Position numbers and translations under genes: made by a program. The notes beneath the pieces were generated by a model. The model searched no databases and had not been told where the DNA came from. It saw nothing but the letters and a program-made list of their open reading frames with translations. 64,000 nucleotides of DNA from Phycisphaerales bacterium (lineage in GTDB: Bacteria; Planctomycetota; Phycisphaerae; Sedimentisphaerales; UBA12454). Location: positions 1 to 64,000 of the forward strand of contig PLMU01000013.1 in assembly GCA_003142595.1 (NCBI GenBank), written 5' to 3'. Position 1 is the stretch's first letter. Each line of letters begins with the position of its first letter. Shown piece after piece: positions 18,224 through 26,490 of this stretch.

Positions 18224-20023
18224 TCAATATTTCTCGGGAGCTCGTTCATTGAAGTACATATATGGCATGGGCATTCGCCACAATGTCCCCCCCGGTACAT
18301 AAGATGAGAAACAGTAATATTCTTTATCGGTATAAATCGGTAACTCTTTTAAACTCACAGCGGCCTCCTTACGAACCCAGCTTGTCGCAAAGAATAGGCT
18401 GGAATAATAACTTGTCTCAATTGCACCATTTCCCTTACAGTATGTATTGAGGAAAAGAATTCGCTTGCCTAAGTCGTAGTTAGTTCCTGATACCACTGTA
18501 TCGCCAATTTCAATAACCAGGGGGAAAGGACTATCTTCGTCACAGATTGGACGTATTTGCCCGTTTCTCAACCATTCACTTATTTTTTCCCACTGCTGCT
18601 TATCAATTGCGCCGCTTCTGAGATAACTTCTCGACATCATCAGAATCTGTGTTTTTGGCCTGATAGGCAGCGAATTGATATCCCAAGGCCAGTTTTCCCC
18701 AGACCAGTCGTAAAAACCTTCCTCAACAAGAGCAAGTATAAGAAAATGGCTATTAAAGTTACCGTATAGACGGGCCTTGTTATTGGAGGTTTTTATGTAT
18801 TGGACAGCCTTCTTTGCTCCACGATATTCGGCAAGGTACCGTTCTTGGAACCATCCTCGACGGACTTTGTCATAAAAAGTCAGGTATGAGCCTGTTGGAT
18901 ACCTGCCATCCGCAGTAGGAAAAAAGAACAAAGGACCTTGACTTGGACCTGTTATTCCACCATAAGGAGTAACCGAAAGCACCCACCATATGCCAATCCC
19001 CAAGACTGTTGCCGTTTTGAACAGAAATTTCATGCGGCTGAGGGCAATGGCTGCAGGTATACCGTAAAAAAGCGCAAAGCTGATAATAAACTTGGGCGAA
19101 CTTAGCTGATTAAAATAGTATCCCAACGGAAGTGCCAGAAGAGTTAAAATAAGAACTTCTTTCTGGCGTTTTATTACCAAATAAAACGCCAGTGCCCCAA
19201 GCCCCAGCAGAACTATAGTGGGACAAAAAGGATATAATAAAGTGGCAACAAAAAATTTAATAATAATGTGATGACCGATCACATAAAGCTCGGAAGATGA
19301 AGGTGGAAACGAGCGAAGGAAAAAAAGCCAATGAAGCAAACAGAACATACCTACCATAAAGACCACGATTACTACTCGTTTCAGCATTTCTCGCCATCCA
19401 CTGCGCGGACCTCCATACAACGCTGTCCAGCCTAAGAGAAATGGAATAAGAAAAAGTATATCAGACCTACAGAACATTGAGGCGGCAATAAAAGCTGCAG
19501 CTATAACAGAACGGTATTGTAACGGCGAGCATAAAACCGCCATTGCAACGGCAAAGAAAGCAAAAGAAAATGCGACTTCATTCCCATAGGTGAAGACTAT
19601 AATTAAAACCGGCATACTTATAAATATAATCCAACTCTCCATATACCTGATTCCGTATGTTCGTCTGAGCGCATAACATATAGACACAAAAAATACAACA
19701 CCCATGAGAACAGATGCAACATTCATAAAGCCGAAAATATTACTGCCGCCCCCAAATAATTTGTATAAAGCAGATAGTAGAATATAATAGAATGAGAACA
19801 TCCAGTCTCTATAATGAGCTGGTCCAGACTCAGGATGCAAAATATTGTTTGTTTTTGTAAGATACAGAATTTTGGCGGCCTTGGTACCCTGATCTTGTTC
19901 GTAAGGCAACTTAAGGTTAACGGTGAACCCCAACATTGTAGTTGTCAAAACGACTATCAACAGGACAAAAAAGATTTCACGAGCTATCGGCGAACCAAGA
20001 GATCCTGTCTCGCTTCTATTCAT
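18224..20023 (-). CDS. Large polytopic membrane protein, GT39/PMT-like glycosyltransferase
   Basis: A 599-residue protein with about eleven hydrophobic segments in the first 390 residues and a soluble C-terminal region of about 200. The first loop reads LPYEQDQGTKAAKILYLT with paired acidic residues, the second GPAHYRDWMFSFYYILLSALY, which fits the GT-C glycosyltransferase plan. No exact family was recognised. The C-terminal part has VQYIKTSNNKARLYGNFN, reminiscent of soluble tails in GT39-like proteins. It starts 5 bases after the GDP-mannose-epimerase-like gene, in the same operon. Confidence 0.75.
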   Translation of the reverse strand: MNRSETGSLGSPIAREIFFVLLIVVLTTTMLGFTVNLKLPYEQDQGTKAAKILYLTKTNNILHPESGPAHYRDWMFSFYYILLSALYKLFGGGSNIFGFMNVASVLMGVVFFVSICYALRRTYGIRYMESWIIFISMPVLIIVFTYGNEVAFSFAFFAVAMAVLCSPLQYRSVIAAAFIAASMFCRSDILFLIPFLLGWTALYGGPRSGWREMLKRVVIVVFMVGMFCLLHWLFFLRSFPPSSSELYVIGHHIIIKFFVATLLYPFCPTIVLLGLGALAFYLVIKRQKEVLILTLLALPLGYYFNQLSSPKFIISFALFYGIPAAIALSRMKFLFKTATVLGIGIWWVLSVTPYGGITGPSQGPLFFFPTADGRYPTGSYLTFYDKVRRGWFQERYLAEYRGAKKAVQYIKTSNNKARLYGNFNSHFLILALVEEGFYDWSGENWPWDINSLPIRPKTQILMMSRSYLRSGAIDKQQWEKISEWLRNGQIRPICDEDSPFPLVIEIGDTVVSGTNYDLGKRILFLNTYCKGNGAIETSYYSSLFFATSWVRKEAAVSLKELPIYTDKEYYCFSSYVPGGTLWRMPMPYMYFNERAPEKY

Positions 20024-20028
20024 ACCAA

Positions 20029-21015
20029 TTACCCCTGATCTGATTTATTTTTTGTTAATTTAACCTGTTCGCTGATCCACTTGTAAGTCTCTCTGATTCC
20101 ATCCTTTAGTGGTTTTGAAGGCGCCCAGCCAAGCTCTTTTTTGATTAACTTATTATCTGAATTTCTTCCACGTACTCCCAGGGGGCCCTCAATATGATTT
20201 AATGTTAATTTTTTACCAGCTACTTCCATGACGATTTCTGCAAGCTTATTGATTGTTACCATTTCCTCAGAGCCTATATTTACAGGTCCTCTGAAAGTTG
20301 GAGAATCCATTAGTCTTCTGACACCTTCGAGGCACTCATCTATATAAAGAAATGATCTTGTCTGTTTGCCATCCCCCCATATTTCAATTTCACCGCCTTC
20401 TTTGGTTTCAGAAACTTTTCTGCAAATAGCTGCAGGAGCTTTTTCTTTACCGCCAGTCCATGTTCCCTCGGGGCCAAAGATGTTGTGAAATCTTGCTACA
20501 TGGATGTTCATATTATAATTTCTGCTATATGCAAAATACATTCTTTCGCTGAATAATTTCTCCCATCCATATTCACTGTCCGGGTTTGCCGGATAAGCAG
20601 ATTCTTCTGAACACTTTGGATTATCAGGATCCATCTGGTTGTATTCAGGATATATGCAGGCTGAGGAGGAATAAAATATTTTTTTTATCCCTGCTTTACA
20701 TCCGTAATGCACCATATTAAGATTAATAGTGGCGGAGTTATGCATCACGTCTGCATCATGATCGCCGGTAAAAATATAACCGGCGCCGCCCATGTCGGCT
20801 GCGAGTTGATAAACTTCATCAAATGGATAGTCTAAGATGTCTATGCAAACTTTTTGTTCCCTAAGATCTCCGATAATAAATTCGTCAGCAGCAGTTTTAC
20901 TATACTCAGGATACTTGAGATCCACACCTCGGACCCAGAAACCTTCCCGCTTGAGTTTTTTTACCAAGTGGCTGCCTATAAAACCTCCTGCCCCACAAAC
21001 TAACGCCTTTTTCAT
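20029..21015 (-). CDS. NAD-dependent epimerase, GDP-mannose 3,5-epimerase-like
   Basis: A 328-residue extended short-chain dehydrogenase. It has the Rossmann start ALVCGAGGFIGSHLV, the active-site SSSACIYPEYNQ and the Tyr-x3-Lys in SEYGWEKL. A run of features matches plant-type GDP-mannose 3,5-epimerase unusually closely: AADMGGAGYIF, RFHNIFGPEGTWTGG, KEKAPAAICRK, WGDGKQTRSF and VRGRNSDNKLIKKELGWAP. The predicted product is GDP-L-galactose or GDP-gulose from GDP-mannose. This fits the gmd and fcl genes elsewhere in the locus, which use the same precursor. It is the first gene of a minus-strand operon ending at 12687. Confidence 0.9.
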   Translation of the reverse strand: MKKALVCGAGGFIGSHLVKKLKREGFWVRGVDLKYPEYSKTAADEFIIGDLREQKVCIDILDYPFDEVYQLAADMGGAGYIFTGDHDADVMHNSATINLNMVHYGCKAGIKKIFYSSSACIYPEYNQMDPDNPKCSEESAYPANPDSEYGWEKLFSERMYFAYSRNYNMNIHVARFHNIFGPEGTWTGGKEKAPAAICRKVSETKEGGEIEIWGDGKQTRSFLYIDECLEGVRRLMDSPTFRGPVNIGSEEMVTINKLAEIVMEVAGKKLTLNHIEGPLGVRGRNSDNKLIKKELGWAPSKPLKDGIRETYKWISEQVKLTKNKSDQG

Positions 21016-21060
21016 ATTAGTTCCTTTCGATTGCTCAACAAACTATACTGACACACGATC

Positions 21061-21087
21061 TGTATATGAAAAATGTGGAAATGTCAA
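21061..21087 (-). promoter_or_regulatory. Candidate promoter of the 21015-12687 operon
   Basis: On the minus strand a perfect TTGACA (21087-21082) and TATACA (21066-21061) are separated by 15 bases, somewhat short for sigma70. It lies about 45 bases upstream of the epimerase ATG. Confidence 0.33.
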
Positions 21088-21108
21088 ACAAAAAAACGCA
21101 TGTGAGAA

Positions 21109-21120
21109 GGGGTTAACCCC
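21109..21120. promoter_or_regulatory. GC-edged palindrome in a divergent control region
   Basis: A perfect 12-base palindrome GGGGTTAACCCC lies between the divergent epimerase and glycosyltransferase genes. A TTGACA at 21166-21171 points toward the plus-strand gene but lacks a good -10 box. It is a possible operator. Confidence 0.28.
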
Positions 21121-21264
21121 CGATGATATTTCCCAATATCAATTTTCTCAACCGGTCATTATTTATTGACAGCAGAGTATATTTTTTGTAGTTATTTACA
21201 TTCTTTCCTATTTTCTTATAAAAAGCCGGTATTAAGTAGTTACATTGATAAAAGGGGCACTCTA

Positions 21265-22515
21265 ATGAATATTATGTTCATAGTTGGCGTTTATCCTCCT
21301 GAAGGTGAGCCTACAGCTGTGATGGCAAAACAGATCGCAGAACATCTTGTTTCGCAGGGACATTCAGTTACCATTGTTTGCCCGTTCCCAAATCGCCCTC
21401 ACGGAGAGATTTTTCCCGGATATAAACGTAAATGGACGTCAGTCACCGACGAAAATGGGGTTCGTGTTATGCGCGTACTGACATGGTTGATTGGCCGGAA
21501 GCGAACTTTTATTAATCGACTCTTGGAGAATATTTCTTTTGGTATAACATCTTCTCTAAAAGTACTCGGTAATCGTCCAGACTTGATTTTTCTTGAGACA
21601 TGGCCGATTTTTGCACAGTTACCTGTTATGTTTTATGCAAAGCTGTTCAATATTCCGGTCATTAATTATATCAAGGACATTTATCCTGAAGGAGCTATAG
21701 CCGGCGGTATTATATCGCCAGATTCCCCTGTTTCAAAAATACTAAAATATATAGATACAGCTATTTGTACAAATTCGTGGCAGAACATAGTAATTTCAAA
21801 CACAATGTATGATTATTATATTAAAAATCGAGGAGTAGATTCATCAAAAGTACGAATTCTATGGGATTGGCTCGATTTAAGTTCTATACATCCAGTTCAA
21901 GTAGATGGTAGCTGGAGAAGAGAAGTTGGAATCAATGAGTCTGATTTTGTTTGTATGTTTTCAGGTACCATGGGACATGCCAGCGGCGCAGATATACTTG
22001 TAGATGTAGCCAGTTTGCTCAAGGAATATAAAAAAATAAAAATCGTCTGTATAGGAGAAGGTGTTCTTAAAGAACATATTATTTCTGAAAAAGCTAAGCG
22101 AACACTGGATAACTTACTGGTACTTCCTTTTCAGCCGCGAGAACGTATATGCGAAGTTCAGTCGTCAAGTGATGTATTGCTGCTGACAGCATCACCTACA
22201 ATGGGGACTTCCTCTGTCCCATCAAAATTTATTACATATATTGCTATTGGCAAACCGGTAATATGCGGGGCCGGGCAGAACTCTGATCTCTCACAAATAG
22301 TTAACACTAAAAAACTTGGGATTTCAGTGTTACCCGGTTCTGCGGAACTTATGGCAAATGCTATACGACAAATGATGGAAATGGATACTCGGGAAAGATT
22401 AGAAATGGGTCAACGGGCAAGGGCTGTTGCGTTAGATAAATATTCCATGGAAACTGCAATGAAAGAATTAACTATGCTTATTAATAGGCTGAATAATATA
22501 TATAATAATAAATAG
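21265..22515 (+). CDS. GT4-family glycosyltransferase
   Basis: A 416-residue GT-B glycosyltransferase. The start at 21265 follows AAAAGGGG and gives a typical opening, MNIMFIVGVYPPEGEPTAVM. The C-terminal half has the donor-binding features MFSGTMGHASGADILVDV, IGEGVLKEHI, LLTASPTMGTSSVPSKF and the Pro-Ser-Lys/Glu end of the WbuB-like group. It is the only plus-strand gene in the middle of the locus, flanked by minus-strand operons. It converges with the truncated DegT fragment six bases away. Confidence 0.9.
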   Translation: MNIMFIVGVYPPEGEPTAVMAKQIAEHLVSQGHSVTIVCPFPNRPHGEIFPGYKRKWTSVTDENGVRVMRVLTWLIGRKRTFINRLLENISFGITSSLKVLGNRPDLIFLETWPIFAQLPVMFYAKLFNIPVINYIKDIYPEGAIAGGIISPDSPVSKILKYIDTAICTNSWQNIVISNTMYDYYIKNRGVDSSKVRILWDWLDLSSIHPVQVDGSWRREVGINESDFVCMFSGTMGHASGADILVDVASLLKEYKKIKIVCIGEGVLKEHIISEKAKRTLDNLLVLPFQPRERICEVQSSSDVLLLTASPTMGTSSVPSKFITYIAIGKPVICGAGQNSDLSQIVNTKKLGISVLPGSAELMANAIRQMMEMDTRERLEMGQRARAVALDKYSMETAMKELTMLINRLNNIYNNK

Positions 22516-22521
22516 TTGCTC

Positions 22522-22728
22522 TTAATATGCCGGTCTTGCCCCAAGATACTTTATAGGATTAACATCCATTACACAGGTATAGCTGGGAAGAATAACCTCA
22601 TCGCCATCTTTGATTCCGCAAGCCTTGGGCACCACATAGAGGGTCATCCGGCCTTTCCAGAAGGCAAAGGCATTTGACCCATTAAAATGATGGGCAAAGG
22701 ATTGTTCGAATGTATTGATAGAATTCAT
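22522..22728 (-). pseudogene. Truncated DegT aminotransferase paralogue
   Basis: The 68 codons match the first 68 residues of the intact aminotransferase at 16717-17868: MNSINTFEQSF, FAFWKGRMTLYV, VILPSYTCVMDVNPIKYLGA. They stop just before the PLP-binding core, exactly where the converging glycosyltransferase gene ends. The PLP lysine and everything after are absent, so it cannot be active. Divergence from the intact copy is considerable, so this is an older paralogue rather than a fresh duplicate. The start ATG is at 22728, nearly abutting the FemAB-like gene. Confidence 0.85.
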
Positions 22729-22732
22729 TGTA

Positions 22733-23665
22733 TTACTCTTCTGTTGGAACATGGGATTGTTTATCTGCCTCTTTAGGCACATCAAAAGTCTGTTGGCGAT
22801 ACAGCTGGATCATCGCAGATGTTTTGCGTACCTTGTAGTTTTGAGGACATAGCTTGCCAATGAGCTTAAGTATGGGTTCCTGTGCCAGACCGGCCATGAT
22901 ACGCAACTTACTTGAAAAGACCAAACGTTGCTTTACCGGTTCGAGTCTCCATCCCATACGCTGCTTGAAATGATCAAGATCGGGTGTTGGCTCTAATGAC
23001 CCAAGCCCATAACATATTCCCGTACAATTCTTTTTTTGGAAAAAGTGCTGAGCGGCTGAGAAGGCCAAGGCATTATTCGGATATTTGTTGCGGAATGCTG
23101 TTGCGGAATGATTGACTACCCATTCCACCCAATCATCTACCTCTATTGCGATAAGAAAAGCGGCAAGTTGGCCGTCGATGAAGGATCCCCATGCGGTAAC
23201 ACCTTCAACCCCTTTTGCGGCTTGGCAATATTTATTCCAGTAATCAGGGGAGGCATATTGACTTTCTCTGTTCTGACGTTTTGCAGTATCATCATTTAGA
23301 GGCAAACCATGTTCGGAAAGAAAGTTAAAATCAATTTGTTCAACTTTGCAGTTCTCCAAGGCCCGACGTGTCTGATTGCGCGCCTTTTGGTGCATAGAGT
23401 TGAAATCATAGTTTTTATTGGTGTTCACCACAATATTGCTTACAAAACCAAAATTATTGAGCATGGTCGGGAAACGAATGGCCAGCAATTTATGCGTTTT
23501 CATAAGCTCATTGAGTTCCTCTTCAGTCGGTTCTATCTGCTTATAGTACGGGTAAGAAAGCAGAACACGGGGCTGAACCTCGTACCAACAGGCATTTGGA
23601 CTGTGAATTATTTTGTGGCCAAGACGATCTAAAAATTTCGCCAGAGGATTATATTCAACCAGCAT
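22733..23665 (-). CDS. FemAB/GNAT-like acyltransferase
   Basis: A 310-residue protein with the double-GNAT look of FemAB-related proteins: ARNQTRRALENCKVEQIDF in the first half, YWNKYCQAAKGV, AWGSFIDGQLAAFLIAI with a conserved Asp-Gly turn, and NNALAFSAAQHFFQ toward the C-terminus. Such proteins add acyl or aminoacyl groups to sugars or peptidoglycan. The C-terminal 60 residues are basic and not typical. It stands in front of a truncated aminotransferase, an order also seen at 18186-16717. Confidence 0.75.
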   Translation of the reverse strand: MLVEYNPLAKFLDRLGHKIIHSPNACWYEVQPRVLLSYPYYKQIEPTEEELNELMKTHKLLAIRFPTMLNNFGFVSNIVVNTNKNYDFNSMHQKARNQTRRALENCKVEQIDFNFLSEHGLPLNDDTAKRQNRESQYASPDYWNKYCQAAKGVEGVTAWGSFIDGQLAAFLIAIEVDDWVEWVVNHSATAFRNKYPNNALAFSAAQHFFQKKNCTGICYGLGSLEPTPDLDHFKQRMGWRLEPVKQRLVFSSKLRIMAGLAQEPILKLIGKLCPQNYKVRKTSAMIQLYRQQTFDVPKEADKQSHVPTEE

Positions 23666-23691
23666 TACATTGCTCCATTATATTTTCATTG

Positions 23692-24291
23692 TCAGCAAAC
23701 ACTTTTGTATTCTGACTTCAGAATTCTGTAGTTGAGTCTATTTTGAATTTCATTATATTTTAAATACGCCGCCTCGACAACACTATCTAATTTAAAGCCG
23801 CACTTTTCCAACACTTTTTTGGAACCAACGTTTTTTTCGAACGTCCAGGCGACAATTTTTTCCAGAGCGAGTGTGTTGAACCCAAATTCAATAGATAGTT
23901 TCAGAGCCTCAGTTGTAAGCCCGCATCCCCAGTACTTTTTCCCAATCCAAAAACCGACTTCGGCACACTGATATTCGGATTCACTTCTTGACAAAGTAAC
24001 AATTCCGACGACTTTTTGAGTTTCTCGGAACACAATGCCAAGTCTGAAGACTTTCTGTGTTTTGGACGGACACAAAGTCTCCAAGAGAAACCTTAGTCCC
24101 TTTTGCAGATGTCGTAAGAGGCGACATAGAAATTGGATAAGGGTGCTTTTCGGCATCAAGTGAGTATCGGGACCAGTCCATTTGCCCACTTCCTCATTCC
24201 TGATGTTTTTATAAACACTCCAAAAGTCAGAGAGTCGGAGTATCCTTAGTGAAATTTTATCGCTTTCAAGGTTCAGGTTAGATTGTTTCAT
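23692..24291 (-). CDS. GNAT N-acetyltransferase, RimJ/RimL type
   Basis: A 199-residue acetyltransferase. The visible order is ISLRILRLSDFWSVYKNIRNE at the start, a central VGIVTLSRSESEYQCAEVGFWIG strand pair, the acetyl-CoA loop KYWGCGLTTEALKLSIEFGF and the C-terminal SKKVLEKCGFKLDSVVEAAYL. This is the standard RimL/SpeG-like layout. In this setting it probably acetylates an amino-sugar nucleotide, although protein substrates are common for this group. A remnant of a glycosyltransferase lies just upstream. Confidence 0.88.
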   Translation of the reverse strand: MKQSNLNLESDKISLRILRLSDFWSVYKNIRNEEVGKWTGPDTHLMPKSTLIQFLCRLLRHLQKGLRFLLETLCPSKTQKVFRLGIVFRETQKVVGIVTLSRSESEYQCAEVGFWIGKKYWGCGLTTEALKLSIEFGFNTLALEKIVAWTFEKNVGSKKVLEKCGFKLDSVVEAAYLKYNEIQNRLNYRILKSEYKSVC

Positions 24292-24307
24292 AGGTCAAAT
24301 CAGGGGG

Positions 24308-24457
24308 TCAGCTTTTTTTACAAGCCTGAAATATCTTTTCAAATTTGCCCGCAACGACAGAAAAGCAAAGTTGCTGCTCGTAGAATCTTTTTCCGTTCTG
24401 CCCCATAGCATCGAGTTCAGGTCGCGACATATAACTATGACGATGAGCAATACTACT
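24308..24457 (-). pseudogene. C-terminal remnant of a GT4 glycosyltransferase
   Basis: In the gap between the acetyltransferase and the glycosyltransferase at 24453, the minus strand has an open frame whose last 40 codons read YMSRPELDAMGQNGKRFYEQ and then QLCFSVVAGKFEKIFQACKKS before a TGA (24310-24308). This is the standard terminal helix pattern of GT4 enzymes. There is no start codon and no catalytic domain upstream in this frame; the frame runs into the end of the intact gene. It is a beheaded gene left by recombination. Confidence 0.7.
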
Positions 24458-25646
24458 GCAAAAGCTTAATATTGCCCAGTGCCTCTATGTATTGACCCGT
24501 GTTTTTTCTGGAGTAGAACCTCTCAGCTGCCTGGCGACTATTGGTTTGATAGCGCTTCAATTTTTCTTCATCACCAAGTAATTCTAATATTGCCTTTACC
24601 ATTGCATCAGTATCGCCTGGTTTTATGACAAAACCGCAGTCATGTTTTCTAATTGTTAGAGCTACTTCACTATCTTCTTCACATAACGCTATCAGGGCGG
24701 CACCAGAGGCCATCGAATAGTATGTCTTACTGGGCACACTCAAACCTTCTGACCCCTTATCAAGCGTTATGACTGCAATGTCCGCCGTTGCCAGCGAATA
24801 AGGCAAAACAGTTTCGGGTTGAAATCCTAAAACCGTTAAATTATTTAAATCATCTTCAGATTTTGCCTGCTCTACAATGCTTTTCTTAGCCCCCTCACCT
24901 ATTATCATAAATCGTATTGAATCGTTGCCTTTTAATTCCCTGGCAGCTTTAAGTATTGTACTAATATCATGTGTTTGCCCAAGATTACCGGAATACATTA
25001 CGGTTAGTTTTCCTATTTGGTCATATTTTTTTGCAAACTCATTTTTTTCTTTGGCCAATGGCTTTATCCAGTCTGTATTTGCCCAATTCGGAATCACTAT
25101 CACTTTGCCCGCGGCGGTCTTGCTGGAATCGAACATTGTTTCCAGATTTGCCGCCATTTTATTTCCTATAGTAAACACAATTTCTGCATTTTCCCAAACT
25201 TTTCGATTTATGTAACGCCACAGTCGAGCTATTATACCCGTATCCTTTAGGGGACCAAAATTGACAGCTGCATTAGGGTAAATATCATATACCAAAATTA
25301 CAAATCGTTGTCTTCTCAATTTCTTGAAAAAATATGCAATCAGGTTTAAAAAAGGAGGAGAAACCAGAAATAATATAGTCTCTTTATTCGTTCTCAAACA
25401 TTCAAAAAATGCACAAAAAAGGTATTTAAACCATGACCAAAGTCTCAACATATGACTTCTGCGGTCATAAGTTGGTGCAGGCACAATTCTCATAAATTCT
25501 TTTTGCTGCGATTTAAGGGTATCTGGATGACCAGTAAAAAGCTCCCCCACAGGCCAGTGCATAGAAATATCCTCTGCCAGTTCCCTGAATAGGGGCCCTG
25601 CCATTTGATTTAAGAATAATATCCGAGACCGCTTACTTTTGTCCAC
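24453..25646 (-). CDS. GT4-family glycosyltransferase (WbuB-like)
   Basis: A 397-residue GT-B enzyme. The N-terminal half contains FLVSPPFLNLIAYFFKKLRRQ and VYDIYPNAAVNFG, characteristic of WbuB-like fucosamine or related transferases. The donor domain contains VMYSGNLGQTHDIS, IGEGAKKSI and ITLDKGSEGLSVPSKTYYSMASG. It should add one sugar of the repeat unit on the cytoplasmic face. The C-terminal end is complete (AAERFYSRKNTGQYIEAL). The next intact gene downstream is 160 bases away, with the remnant in between. Confidence 0.9.
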   Translation of the reverse strand: MDKSKRSRILFLNQMAGPLFRELAEDISMHWPVGELFTGHPDTLKSQQKEFMRIVPAPTYDRRSHMLRLWSWFKYLFCAFFECLRTNKETILFLVSPPFLNLIAYFFKKLRRQRFVILVYDIYPNAAVNFGPLKDTGIIARLWRYINRKVWENAEIVFTIGNKMAANLETMFDSSKTAAGKVIVIPNWANTDWIKPLAKEKNEFAKKYDQIGKLTVMYSGNLGQTHDISTILKAARELKGNDSIRFMIIGEGAKKSIVEQAKSEDDLNNLTVLGFQPETVLPYSLATADIAVITLDKGSEGLSVPSKTYYSMASGAALIALCEEDSEVALTIRKHDCGFVIKPGDTDAMVKAILELLGDEEKLKRYQTNSRQAAERFYSRKNTGQYIEALGNIKLLQ

Positions 25647-25779
25647 CCTAACTTATCCAACAAAAATATTCATATCAATACCTTGTCGCCAAAGACTAAA
25701 GACAATACATAATCCACAACATATAAAAAGTGCATATGATTATCCGCGTATAGCCTAAAATTCAATTTTATCCCTATTG

Positions 25780-26439
25780 TCACTTCTGTGCATTGGCGTC
25801 AGGATTTCCTGTTGATTCCGCAACAAGCACCTTTTGCATCATTATATACGACTCTACTTCTGCGTTCTTGGACTTAATGAGTCTATCCAGCGATTCGTTG
25901 TGTCGTTGCTGCTGTTCGGGTGTAAAACGATAGCGAATCAACTTTGCCGGTACACCGCCAACAATTGCATACGGCTGAACATCCTTTGTAACCACCGTGC
26001 CTGCCGCCACTATCGCCCCCCGGCCTATCCGTACACCCGCCATTATGATACAGCCATGACCTATCCATACATCGTCCTCAATGACAGTCAAGAGTTTTTC
26101 AAACCCTGCACGACCGGTAAATCTTACAGGCACACCCACCACATCAAATCTGTGGTCGCCGCCAACAATGGCGACATAGGAAGCCAGCATGACAAAATTT
26201 CCTATCTGTACGTTGGCGTATATATGGGCGTTCAGGCCTATGAAGACATAGTCGCCGGCAGTGATGGCGTTCTTCTTGAAAGAAGATCGAGGTTCGCAGG
26301 TGAAACCTTTGCCGACTTTTTTGAAGCGCGCACCCCGCAGTTTCGCCAGAAAAACTATAAAGGCTCTTTTTCGCCACGCTAACCACATTATGAATCTAAT
26401 AATCATGAACCTAACGAAATTTGAGGATTTATTTTTCAT
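25780..26439 (-). CDS. Hexapeptide-repeat O-acetyltransferase (CatB/WbbJ-like)
   Basis: A 219-residue left-handed beta-helix enzyme. The ATG at 26439 is chosen because GGAG stands at correct distance before it; another ATG lies four codons upstream. Hexapeptide coils run from about residue 55 (GDYVFIGLNAHIYANVQIGNFVMLA), with the catalytic His in VGGDHRFD and the late coils IEDDVWIGHGCIIMAGVRIGRG and GAIVAAGTVVTKDV. It would O- or N-acetylate a sugar of the glycan. The C-terminal tail is rich in charged residues. Confidence 0.9.
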   Translation of the reverse strand: MKNKSSNFVRFMIIRFIMWLAWRKRAFIVFLAKLRGARFKKVGKGFTCEPRSSFKKNAITAGDYVFIGLNAHIYANVQIGNFVMLASYVAIVGGDHRFDVVGVPVRFTGRAGFEKLLTVIEDDVWIGHGCIIMAGVRIGRGAIVAAGTVVTKDVQPYAIVGGVPAKLIRYRFTPEQQQRHNESLDRLIKSKNAEVESYIMMQKVLVAESTGNPDANAQK

Positions 26440-26490
26440 TTCTATCTCCATTTTTCGACCAAAATGGCTTAACTTGTAAAAAACATGATT

